Assembly: GCA_021823605.1 (NCBI GenBank)
Contig: JAKANV010000035.1
Span: forward strand, 1 to 7,019
Direction: 5' to 3'
Origin: a bacterium
GTDB lineage: Bacteria; Patescibacteriota; CPR2; UBA1875; JAJYID01
DNA length: 7,019 nt
The notes below the pieces were generated by a model. That model was not told the origin of the DNA, did not search any database, and saw only the letters and a program-made list of their open reading frames with translations. Shown here one piece after another: positions 1 through 6,848 of this stretch. Every line of letters starts with the position of its first letter. Positions within the stretch are counted from its first letter, which is position 1. The translations under genes and the position numbers were made by a program.

Positions 1-42
1 ACAGGATGCTGCTTAAATGTTAAAATCGTATTCATTTTGGAG

Positions 43-98
43 TAGATTTTTCCATGAGGCAACGATTATTATTTCGAATAGATTCTTAGGTGAGGCAA
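43..98. repeat. Imperfect 20-bp direct repeat, possible regulator-binding sites
   Basis: The 20 bases at 43-62 and at 79-98 match at 16 of 20 positions when aligned without gaps. Both begin TAGATT and end TGAGGCAA, and their starts are 36 bp apart. Direct repeats spaced near an integral number of helical turns upstream of a regulator gene often act as operator half-sites, for example for autoregulation. That role is inference: no footprint or conservation data are available here, and AT-rich DNA gives chance repeats, although the shared GC-containing TGAGGCAA core makes pure chance less likely. Confidence 0.35.
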
Positions 99-110
99 TA
101 GGAGGTTACA

Positions 111-131
111 AAATTTAAGATAAATTTAAGA
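111..131. repeat. Tandem AAATTTAAGA repeat
   Basis: AAATTTAAGA occurs at 111-120 and again at 122-131, an 11-bp period close to one helical turn. Phased A/T tracts of this kind can bend DNA or act as an UP-like element for a promoter. Low sequence complexity makes chance a fair alternative. Confidence 0.3.
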
Positions 132-219
132 AAATTAAACTATGCCCTAAAATGTTAAAAATTTAATCGAGTTTCCTTTTTCAGGAAATAGACAAACACG
201 GGATTGATAGAAACATATA

Positions 220-873
220 ATGAAAAAGATACTCATTGTAGACGATGACAGCGAATTCAGAACGAGTCTTTCCTGCCTTTTAAAAGAGGCAGGTTATTAT
301 ACTTGCACGGTACCGTCCGGTAAAAACGCAATAAAAAAGGTAACCTCGGAGAATTTCGATATTGCGATTGTAGATGTAATTATGCCGGGGATGAGTGGTA
401 TCAATACTCTCATAGAATTGCGGAGACTTAGTCCAAAGACACAAGTAATAATGATCACAGGGTTTCCGGCAATCGAAGACACCGTAGATGCCATAAAAAA
501 GGGGGCATGTGATTATATATCCAAGCCGTTTAAAAGCGAAGAACTCTTTTTCAAAGTCAGACGTGCTATCGAAAAAGCAGGGATTGAACAATGTCAGGAC
601 AAACTGGACATCAATCAAACTTTGGATTCTTTAGTTAATCCTCTCCGAAGATATATTTTAAAATTAATCTCATCGAGAACAAATATGCGTTTAACGGAAA
701 TTACAAGGGGGCTTGATATCGCGGATCATACTAAGGTCATCTTCCACCTTAAACTGCTGAAAGAAGCAGGGATAATAGAGCAGGATAACGACGATAGGTC
801 ATATGCCCTAACACCGGAAGGTAAAAAGGTTTTAGACTGCCTTAGGATTATGGAAAATTATCTCTCAGAATAA
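220..873 (+). CDS. Response regulator: receiver domain plus ArsR-like winged-helix output domain
   Basis: This is a two-component response regulator of 217 residues. Residues 1-118 form a CheY-like receiver. The acidic pair is D8/D9, the expected phospho-acceptor is D52 (in IVDVIMPGMSG), the switch threonine is T80 and the conserved lysine is K102 (SKPF). A short linker leads to a winged helix at about 134-208: a helix-turn-helix with the recognition helix near 168-182, and a wing near 188-200 ending LTPEG. This resembles the ArsR/MarR-like 'transcriptional repressor' fold rather than the usual OmpR, NarL or NtrC outputs. It probably binds DNA in the cytoplasm in a phosphorylation-dependent way. 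No histidine kinase gene lies within the window, so its partner is unknown. The start is the ATG at 220, which gives a complete receiver N-terminus (MKKILIVDDD). The upstream ribosome-binding site is weak. The domain assignment is firm; target genes are unknown. Confidence 0.92.
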   Translation: MKKILIVDDDSEFRTSLSCLLKEAGYYTCTVPSGKNAIKKVTSENFDIAIVDVIMPGMSGINTLIELRRLSPKTQVIMITGFPAIEDTVDAIKKGACDYISKPFKSEELFFKVRRAIEKAGIEQCQDKLDINQTLDSLVNPLRRYILKLISSRTNMRLTEITRGLDIADHTKVIFHLKLLKEAGIIEQDNDDRSYALTPEGKKVLDCLRIMENYLSE

Positions 874-896
874 ATCTTCAAAGCCTATTTGTAAAC

Positions 897-922
897 TTTT
901 CTTCACAAACTACTGAAGAAAA
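897..922 (+). terminator. Weak hairpin after the response regulator, possible terminator
   Basis: TTTTCTTCA (897-905) and TGAAGAAAA (914-922) form a perfect 9-bp stem around an 8-base loop, 23 bases after the response regulator stop. The stem is AT-rich and is followed by CTTCTATTG rather than a clean T run, so it is at best a weak terminator. Confidence 0.3.
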
Positions 923-1100
923 CTTCTATTGAAATTTATCTCTTGCATAGTTTAATTTCCCACCAATGACATGCACCCGTGTTGTCTGTAGAGAAAGAGA
1001 ATTCTAAGACGGGAAGGAGGTGAAAAAAGTTAAGAGTTTTTTTCGGTTCAAAATACACTTTACCCACCGCTGTTTAAACAAAAGTATACTGTTGGTAAAA

Positions 1101-1107
1101 AAGGAGG
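1101..1107 (+). promoter_or_regulatory. Ribosome-binding site deciding the GTG start at 1112
   Basis: AAGGAGG is a near-perfect anti-16S match ending four bases before the GTG at 1112-1114. It supports this non-ATG start, because the next in-frame ATG is about 48 codons further on and would remove the signal peptide. Confidence 0.75.
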
Positions 1108-1111
1108 AATA

Positions 1112-2497
1112 GTGAAAAGGTTATTCTTTGTCGTCAGTATTTTATTTTTCCTGTTCGGGGGCGTTTGTATTGGTACGTCAGTCGCGGACCCTGGCACTAA
1201 TCAACCAGTTGCACTTAGCTCACTCGTTCGCGTGGTGGTTGGGACCTCGGACCGTATGACGAGTGTTCTAACAACCGAAGCACAAAACTATACAATGGAA
1301 GGGCAAATCTTCTACCTGCTCGGACCAGATACAACAATTTCTGGAACGTCTCCGGTATACCGCTTGTATAACAATTACAATGACCACATGGACTCACTTT
1401 CAACGAATGAGGGAGGGTACGTTTCGGGGGGTACTCTCGGCAAAGGTTGGACAAGTTCCTCTGCTCAAGCAGGTGTATCGGCAGATGTCAGAGCGTATAA
1501 AGCATCCACAAACGACCACATGAATCATCACACATACGAATCTCTACCTGCAGGCTACACTGATGAGGGCACCATGATCTATGGCTTCCGCCGCTACAAC
1601 AATACGGATACATCGCTGGTCGGCGTCTCTGGTGGCGGTATTACTGCTAATGCCAACCTTGTTGCAGGAGCTTCTGTCTGGGAATGGTGGTGGAATGGCA
1701 AACAGTTCCTCAATGACTACGATTGTGGTCGCCAACTCCAAGTTGCACTTCAAGTTCCATCGCTCTATTACGATACATCTGAATGTGGTGATCTAAACTA
1801 TAACCAAAGTAATGAGCCATGGAAACGGCACGGATCACCAGTTGTAAGCTATTCTGCTTCTGTGGGCATTTTGCAGAGTAGTACAATTCCTCTTGATTAC
1901 GGTAATCAGTATTCCAACCACTGGGGGACATCGCAGGATACGCCCAACCTATGGTTAAATTGGCGTTTGGGGAAAGAGATAACGTTGAACTTTAATGGTA
2001 TGGGCCCAGTTGCTAAATTTAAGGCGAATGTAACCGCTGCCCAGACTGTGACTAATGAAGGCGTTCTCGAGTTTCCAATGATCTACCTACCGTCGAGTTT
2101 CAACCGTTTCTGGACGTATAATGCAGCTTCAAATTCGCTTACCGAGGTCACTTCATCAATGCCTGACGGCTGTAGCTCTGGCGCCCCAGGCTATACGTTC
2201 ACTCCTAACTATGGTGGAGTTATCATTTCTGATTCCACGCAAGGTTATGCTATAGGAATCTACGCAGGGAACCGCTCTGTTGGTGGGGCGGCTAACTATT
2301 TCGCGATGTGGAAGTTTTGGTGTTCCGGAGACGGTAGCGGGCAGTACAAAAATGATACTTCAAAACTCGATGTGGTCTACGGCAATAGTGCCTCCATTCC
2401 CTCCGGTCAGAGCTCTTATACCTCTTATGTAATCAACGGCACGGTTCAAAATGTTGCCAATCGTATGGGGCAGCTCTATCTATCAGGTTATAAGTAA
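1112..2497 (+). CDS. Secreted protein with two DUF5648-like repeats and a beta-rich C-terminal domain
   Basis: The product is a 461-residue exported protein of unknown function. Residues 1-25 form a classic Sec signal peptide: a KR start, a hydrophobic core rich in Phe, Leu and Val, and likely cleavage after GTSVA. Residues about 60-162 contain two related units, VYRLYNN..NDHM (82-93) and VRAYKASTNDHM (126-137), each followed by a Gly/Tyr segment such as YTDEGTMIYGFRRY. This pattern resembles the DUF5648 family, found on secreted hydrolases and surface proteins. Residues about 178-461 look like a mostly beta domain containing NGKQFLNDYDCGRQLQ and YYDTSECGD. I recall similar 'NGKxFxNxxDxGRQxQ' segments in secreted bacterial proteins, but no catalytic residues can be assigned. 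Cysteines at 205, 225, 354 and 404 could form disulfides. No C-terminal anchor or sorting signal is seen. Base composition appears higher in GC than the flanking genes, which may indicate separate acquisition. A strong terminator follows, so it is probably transcribed alone. Confidence 0.8.
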   Translation: MKRLFFVVSILFFLFGGVCIGTSVADPGTNQPVALSSLVRVVVGTSDRMTSVLTTEAQNYTMEGQIFYLLGPDTTISGTSPVYRLYNNYNDHMDSLSTNEGGYVSGGTLGKGWTSSSAQAGVSADVRAYKASTNDHMNHHTYESLPAGYTDEGTMIYGFRRYNNTDTSLVGVSGGGITANANLVAGASVWEWWWNGKQFLNDYDCGRQLQVALQVPSLYYDTSECGDLNYNQSNEPWKRHGSPVVSYSASVGILQSSTIPLDYGNQYSNHWGTSQDTPNLWLNWRLGKEITLNFNGMGPVAKFKANVTAAQTVTNEGVLEFPMIYLPSSFNRFWTYNAASNSLTEVTSSMPDGCSSGAPGYTFTPNYGGVIISDSTQGYAIGIYAGNRSVGGAANYFAMWKFWCSGDGSGQYKNDTSKLDVVYGNSASIPSGQSSYTSYVINGTVQNVANRMGQLYLSGYK

Positions 2498-2510
2498 GTA
2501 GGATCTACAA

Positions 2511-2540
2511 GGGCAGGCCTCCGGCCTGCCCGATATTTTT
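2511..2540 (+). terminator. Strong intrinsic terminator of the secreted-protein gene
   Basis: GGGCAGGCC (2511-2519) pairs perfectly with GGCCTGCCC (2523-2531) across a TCC loop, then GATATTTTT follows. The 9-bp GC-rich stem plus the T run, 13 bases after the TAA stop, is a textbook Rho-independent terminator. Confidence 0.9.
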
Positions 2541-2570
2541 AATGCGTGGCAATTTCTAAATCAGGATTCA

Positions 2571-2816
2571 GGGTTGGAATAGATTATTAGGATTGCTAAG
2601 TCTCAACACACCCTCAAAGAGGGTGGCTTGACGGTTGTGAGCCGTCTCAAAGACAGGCAATCCTAAAACCTTCTTGGACTTTGATAACCGTCAAGCTAAT
2701 TTATTACTTAATACTGCAAGGTCAACCCTTGATAGTCTCACTGGTCAAACCAGTGGCTTACCTATCTTTGAGTTACATTTTTATATGGCTTGACAGGGTA
2801 CCTTTTATCCTAACCC
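2571..2816. other. Dense inverted-repeat region: candidate structured ncRNA or MITE-like element
   Basis: This gene-free stretch contains many perfect complementary segments. Helix A is TTAGGATTGC (2587-2596) with GCAATCCTAA (2657-2666). Helix B is GCTTGACGGTT (2626-2636) with AACCGTCAAGC (2686-2696). A and B interleave, so together they would make a pseudoknot. Local hairpins are CACCCTC-AAA-GAGGGTG (2609-2625), CACTGGT-CAA-ACCAGTG (2739-2755) enclosed by GATAG/CTATC (2731-2735, 2762-2766), CAAGG/CCTTG (2717-2721, 2727-2731), GTCT-CAA-AGAC (2644-2654) and GACGG/CCGTC (2630-2634, 2642-2646). The last competes with helix B. CTCAAAGA occurs at 2613 and 2646 and its complement TCTTTGAG at 2765. 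TGGCTTGAC occurs at 2624 and 2786. An imperfect inverted repeat (9 of 12) at 2571-2582 and 2805-2816 flanks the whole. No known RNA family was recognised. Strand, and RNA versus transposon relic, are undecided. Confidence 0.45.
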
Positions 2817-2834
2817 GTTTCTTTATAAGGGGAT

Positions 2835-5800
2835 TTATTTCCCAGATATTGCCATAAGCTGCTGAACAGCTTCCCAGACCTTTTCAGGCCAGAGGAATTT
2901 AAGACATTTAAGGTCATATGGACACTGTTCAGGTTTTGCCTTGTAACAGGGAGCACAGGGCAGATCAACCCTGATACTGAGAGTCTTCTGTCCCAATGGA
3001 TGCCATTCGTATGGCGATACATGGCCACTAAAGATAGCTAAAGTAGGTATACCTAAAAAACCTGTTATATGGCATGGCCCACTATCATTCCCAATAAATA
3101 TGCTGCATTTCTGCACTATTGCAATAAACTCATCTATGGATGTCTCACCAGCTATTGATATAACATTATCCTTAGACCTTACCTGATTCAATATTTCTAA
3201 TGCAGCCTTCTGATCTGTTTTCCCTCCAAAGATAATCATCTTAGCGTTAATCCTTTCAAAGATTATGTCCATTAAACGGGCAAAATATGGAATAGGCCAT
3301 TGCTTTATAGCGTTTCCTACGCCGGGATGTATTCCAACTAAAAAACCTGCTTGTAATAGCGATGAGTATCTATCAGGGAATATAGTTTTATCTCTGAATT
3401 CAGGAACTTCTATCTTCTCTATCCCTCTGATATTCGATGGAATAGCGTTAACCAATTCACATAATTGTGATGTAATATGTGGTTTATTTTTTTGACCCGG
3501 GATATTTTCTATCAAGCGATTCAAATTTATACTTAATGATAACCACGCGGGCTCATTTCCGGTGCTGAATCCTGCTGTATATTTAGCACCTGATAATTTG
3601 AGCATGTCTCTTGTTTCGGGGTTCTTTCTTAAATCAATTGCCAAATCAAAATTATAGGACTTGAGTCTCCCACGCAACGACTCCAGTTCCTTTTTACCAT
3701 GTCGTACACCTCTCTCTGATCTTTCATCAAAGAAATCGAAAGTTAAAACTTCATCTAAATCTGAAATCTTTTCTGTTATAGTTTTAGCCCAACTTCCTAC
3801 AATCATTGTTATGTGGGCTTGAGGAAATTTATGTCTCAGAACCTTTATCGCTGGAAGACTGAGTATTACATCACCGATGTGGTCCAATTTTACAACTAAA
3901 ATCTTTTTTATAGTTTCCGCAACTATTGTATCATTCTGGCGTATTTCAAGAGGATTATTTGCTAAACAACTCGGTTCGTGATGCTCTATCAGTATCATTC
4001 TCTTATTAATTGAGAAGTTATCTGAATCAAGGGTTAGATTTGGATTATAGTAAGTATCCCCTCTCTCCAGTAACGGTCTCCATCGCTCCCAGAACTGATT
4101 GACATCCTCTAATACGTTAGCTGGCCCCCTCGTTGTTAACTCTTTATGGAACAGGAGTGCAAACGGAGTCCATACTACAGAATAGCCTGATTTGATTGCC
4201 CGAAGGCAGAAATCAACATCATTACATTCAACCCTGAATTTTTCATCCAGTCCTCCAAGCTTATTGAATACCTGCCTTGAAACCATTACACAAGCGAATG
4301 TTACTGCAGAACAATTTCTATTTATTTCGAGTAGTCCGCAGTAACCGGTAGAATTCATAGGGAAAAAACGGAATGCATGTCTTGCACCTCCACCATAATC
4401 TACAAGAAGTATCCCACCGTGTTGTACACCTTCATTATGATAGAGCAATTTTGCACCTACTACTCCGACTTCCAGGCGCTGTGCATGTTCGAGCATCGAT
4501 TCTATCCAATCCGGAGTGATAACTTCAGTATCGTCATTAAGAAAGATAAAATATTCTCCTTCCGCCTTTTTTACGGCTATATTATTGATGCGCGAATAAT
4601 TAAACTTTTCTTTGTATTCGATAAAACGTACCTGTGCAGAAGGCATTATCCTTTCAAAATCTTTTACAGGAAGTTTTCCTTTACTATTATCTATAAGCAT
4701 AATTTCATAATTTTTATATGTACTTTTTTCGACTATTGAACCAAGGCACGTCTTTAAGAAATCAGGTTTGCTATAAGCAGTGGGGATGATAATACTTACT
4801 TTAGGGTTACCTATAATTTCTCTTTTAATTCTATATGAACCAACCCTGTTCAAAGGGACAACTTCTCCCCTGATTCCACGACGGGTTAATGCCTCTTTAA
4901 TAACTTTTTCCTCTATATCAGGAGAACGTTCATCCTTATTGCCTTTTGTGTAAAGAATCGAGGAAAGATGGCCGATATTTTGTGTGAGTTCGGCAACTTT
5001 AAGTAATAAATCATATATTCCTTCAGGTGAATAACCGTACGATAAGCCTCCTAATTTATCAAATAACTCCTTCTTTAAAAAGAAAAATCCTCCGATATAA
5101 TTCATGCTTAAAAGCAGATCAGGAGACCAGTCAGGTTTGAAGAAAGGGTTTTGCCTTCGTCTCTCTACCAGAACATCCTCATCTGTATAAATGAGTTCAA
5201 GACCTTTTCCCATATTTATTTTTTTCACCATCTCAAAAAGTGCATCAGGCATTAGCAGATCCCCAGAATAGAGAAAGCATAAAAAATCACAATTGATACC
5301 AGATAAAGACCTATTAATTTCATCAGAAGTATAAATTTTCAGTTTATTATTATCGATTAACGGCTTAAGTTCTTTTAAAACCTCTTCAGGCATATCTTGT
5401 TCACAAAAAAGCGCTATATTCCAAGAAGGATAAGTTTGCGCTTTAATCGAATCTATAGAATCAAATAGCAAAGAATATTCTGATTTTGTTACCTTTAAAG
5501 CAACAGTAATTAATGGTTTTACTGAAAAGTTCTTATATATATCTCTCATCCAAAGGAGTGTTTCTTCTGTAGGCCTTATTTTTGCCAGATAATTTCTATA
5601 AGAATTCCTGCCATCAACAGATTGAATAACTTCTGCGCTCTTCCCATCAGTAGTTATTGCTTTAATATAAACGGAATGGCTTCCTTGAAAAGAATTATTA
5701 TTCTGTAAAACTGTATGGAAAAAGAAACCGGAGTTCAAGCTATTTTTTACTGCAGAAAAAATACTCTGTATATCTGTTCTCGGCAAACCGTATAATGCAT

Positions 5801-6746
5801 TGCCTAAAAATACGCCGTCACAATAAACCTCGACTCTGTCTATCCCCTCTTTAGATATTGCCCATCCAGAAACTTCTAATACATCTGAGAATATTAAAGC
5901 ATCGTCACAATTAACTGCCGCAGACGTAACGGTACCTTCCCTTAACTTTTGTTCTACCTTTTCTTCGATAAGAGCAGGTTCATAATTCCTATAATGGTGA
6001 ATAAAATTTCTTAAATTTTGTCTGCTCAGTTTTTTAAAAAAAATTGTTGGATGCAGAATTGCTTTGACGGTAATTTTAGCAATCAATCTCCTCACCGTAT
6101 TTTGAGGGAATAAAATTTCCTTTACCTTGTAATAGATTGATAAAAACCTCCAACCTTGCGAATTATAAATACTATTTAACGTTGCATCTCTTTCCTCAAG
6201 GTTTTTAATACGAATATTTTTTTCCTTTATGATTTTTTCGAGATTCTCAACATAAGCATTCTTCTCTTTGATAGAGATCTCAAGATTACGCATATAGACA
6301 TCGTTATTGAACGCATCTATTTTCTCAATAATATTCTCTGATTTTTTAGATAAAAATTCTTTCAGTCCATATGGGATGTCAGCTTTATCTATTTTAGTCA
6401 GCATAAATATGTGTTGTAAGACGTCAAAATCACTGACATTATTTGAAACAAAATAATAAATTAACGGATATTTATTCGTTATGTCATTCACGTATTGAGA
6501 GATACGTCGTGTGTTCCCTATGTGCTGTAGATCAAATTGAAAATCCAATTCTGAGAAGGATTCATTAATGGAAAAAATCCACTCTCCAAAAGACCTTTTA
6601 GTAAAAAACCGTAAATGGGTATTGTCCAGAATGCCGTATTCTGAGTAATTAAACCTTCCTTCAAGGAGATTCAAGATGATGTCAATATGTGATATATTTG
6701 GGATGCTAACAAGAACATGGCCATTGAACTTCAATTTGTCAGCCAC
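2835..6746 (-). CDS. Giant multi-domain glycosyltransferase: methyltransferase tail, coiled coil, Ig-like, GT2, GT2, GT9
   Basis: This 1303-residue protein probably assembles a surface polysaccharide (LPS core or O-antigen type) on the cytoplasmic side of the inner membrane. Residues 1-57 are the C-terminal end of a SAM methyltransferase (SIPNISHID, YGILDNTHLRFF). Residues about 140-187 form a Lys/Glu-rich coiled coil, leading into ERDATLNSIYNSQGWR, a linker typical of GT2 proteins. Residues about 285-378 are an Ig-like domain (EVSGWAISKEGIDRVEVYCDG). GT2 domain 1 spans about 411-625, with TDED at 521-524 as the metal-binding motif and FKPDWSPDLLLSMNYIG. GT2 domain 2 spans about 648-890, with SIIIPT, LNDDT (736-740) and ECNDVDFCLRA. 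GT9, heptosyltransferase-like, spans about 947-1300, with VKLDHIGDVILSLPA, GIHPGVGN, IGNDSGPCH and a Cys cluster at C1264, C1267, C1275 and C1281. Donor and acceptor sugars cannot be deduced. The nominal start is a GTG at 6744-6746 without a visible Shine-Dalgarno, inside the methyltransferase fold; homology continues upstream, so the true 5' end is damaged or frameshifted. No terminator is evident downstream, unless the 2571-2816 structures serve. Confidence 0.85.
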   Translation of the reverse strand: MADKLKFNGHVLVSIPNISHIDIILNLLEGRFNYSEYGILDNTHLRFFTKRSFGEWIFSINESFSELDFQFDLQHIGNTRRISQYVNDITNKYPLIYYFVSNNVSDFDVLQHIFMLTKIDKADIPYGLKEFLSKKSENIIEKIDAFNNDVYMRNLEISIKEKNAYVENLEKIIKEKNIRIKNLEERDATLNSIYNSQGWRFLSIYYKVKEILFPQNTVRRLIAKITVKAILHPTIFFKKLSRQNLRNFIHHYRNYEPALIEEKVEQKLREGTVTSAAVNCDDALIFSDVLEVSGWAISKEGIDRVEVYCDGVFLGNALYGLPRTDIQSIFSAVKNSLNSGFFFHTVLQNNNSFQGSHSVYIKAITTDGKSAEVIQSVDGRNSYRNYLAKIRPTEETLLWMRDIYKNFSVKPLITVALKVTKSEYSLLFDSIDSIKAQTYPSWNIALFCEQDMPEEVLKELKPLIDNNKLKIYTSDEINRSLSGINCDFLCFLYSGDLLMPDALFEMVKKINMGKGLELIYTDEDVLVERRRQNPFFKPDWSPDLLLSMNYIGGFFFLKKELFDKLGGLSYGYSPEGIYDLLLKVAELTQNIGHLSSILYTKGNKDERSPDIEEKVIKEALTRRGIRGEVVPLNRVGSYRIKREIIGNPKVSIIIPTAYSKPDFLKTCLGSIVEKSTYKNYEIMLIDNSKGKLPVKDFERIMPSAQVRFIEYKEKFNYSRINNIAVKKAEGEYFIFLNDDTEVITPDWIESMLEHAQRLEVGVVGAKLLYHNEGVQHGGILLVDYGGGARHAFRFFPMNSTGYCGLLEINRNCSAVTFACVMVSRQVFNKLGGLDEKFRVECNDVDFCLRAIKSGYSVVWTPFALLFHKELTTRGPANVLEDVNQFWERWRPLLERGDTYYNPNLTLDSDNFSINKRMILIEHHEPSCLANNPLEIRQNDTIVAETIKKILVVKLDHIGDVILSLPAIKVLRHKFPQAHITMIVGSWAKTITEKISDLDEVLTFDFFDERSERGVRHGKKELESLRGRLKSYNFDLAIDLRKNPETRDMLKLSGAKYTAGFSTGNEPAWLSLSINLNRLIENIPGQKNKPHITSQLCELVNAIPSNIRGIEKIEVPEFRDKTIFPDRYSSLLQAGFLVGIHPGVGNAIKQWPIPYFARLMDIIFERINAKMIIFGGKTDQKAALEILNQVRSKDNVISIAGETSIDEFIAIVQKCSIFIGNDSGPCHITGFLGIPTLAIFSGHVSPYEWHPLGQKTLSIRVDLPCAPCYKAKPEQCPYDLKCLKFLWPEKVWEAVQQLMAISGK

Positions 6747-6848
6747 AAATGTTATTAAATTTGATGGCTTCTTTAAATGCTCTAATATATCGGAGCATAT
6801 TATAAAGTCAAATTTTATTTTTAACCTTTTAAATAAGTAAAAATTTCA
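6747..6848 (-). pseudogene. In-frame upstream extension of the methyltransferase, lacking a start codon
   Basis: Reading the glycosyltransferase frame upstream of its GTG gives 33 further sense codons before a TGA at 6846-6848. They encode FDFIICSDILEHLKKPSN, the classic class I methyltransferase segment around motif II (D/E-x-LEHL). This is true homologous sequence, so the GTG at 6746 is not the ancestral start. No ATG, GTG or TTG lies in the extension. The SAM-binding motif I that should lie about 50-60 residues further upstream is not recognisable in this frame. The methyltransferase is therefore either truncated or joined to the upstream frame by a shift. Confidence 0.7.

Larger units (their letters stand above)
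1..219. other. AT-rich non-coding region upstream of the response regulator
   Basis: No open frame with coding character is visible here on either strand. The stretch is strongly AT-rich and contains short repeats (annotated separately), including AAATGTTAAAA at both 15-25 and 150-160. A TATAAT at 216-221 overlaps the start codon and has no matching -35 box, so I do not call it a promoter. The response regulator promoter should lie in this interval, but I cannot point to it with confidence. Confidence 0.5.
874..1111 (+). other. Intergenic leader between response regulator and secreted-protein gene
   Basis: This gap holds a weak hairpin at 897-922, a possible CCCGT/ACGGG pairing (976-980 with 1009-1013), and two AAGGAGG sites at 1014-1020 and 1101-1107. 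The second serves the gene at 1112. The first is followed directly by GTGAAAAAAGTTAAG, which can be read as a 30-codon frame starting GTG at 1020 and ending TAG at 1110-1112, overlapping the downstream GTG by one base. That GTG overlaps the Shine-Dalgarno itself, so translation from it is doubtful. No sigma-70 or sigma-54 promoter could be identified convincingly. Confidence 0.4.

Noticed and set aside
216..221. TATAAT as a -10 promoter box
   Set aside because: It overlaps the ATG, would give a transcript without the start codon, and has no -35 element at the right distance.
280..618. Minus-strand frames opposite the response regulator
   Set aside because: The receiver domain on the plus strand explains the conservation; the antisense products show no domain.
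960..1000. Sigma-54 promoter or cyclic-di-GMP riboswitch in the leader of the secreted-protein gene
   Set aside because: TGCACCCGTGTTGT lacks the GG at -24, and the conserved riboswitch core segments are absent.
1215..1454. Antisense frames within the secreted-protein gene (also 1544-1753, 1710-1931 and the + frame 1581-1796)
   Set aside because: They lie inside a gene with signal peptide and domain support, have no ribosome-binding sites and show no protein-like motifs.
2571..2816. CRISPR array, tRNA, integron attC site, group I/II intron core, or IscB omega-RNA
   Set aside because: There are no regularly spaced direct repeats, no cloverleaf, and the attC core ends do not fit GTTRRRY/RYYYAAC. 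No intron core or domain V motif was found, and I could not match remembered omega-RNA sequence; no nuclease gene is adjacent.
4377..4739. 120-codon plus-strand frame opposite the GT2 domain
   Set aside because: It is a shadow of the conserved GT2 coding sequence on the other strand; its composition is low-complexity and motif-free. The same applies to 3265-3495 and 2810-3028.
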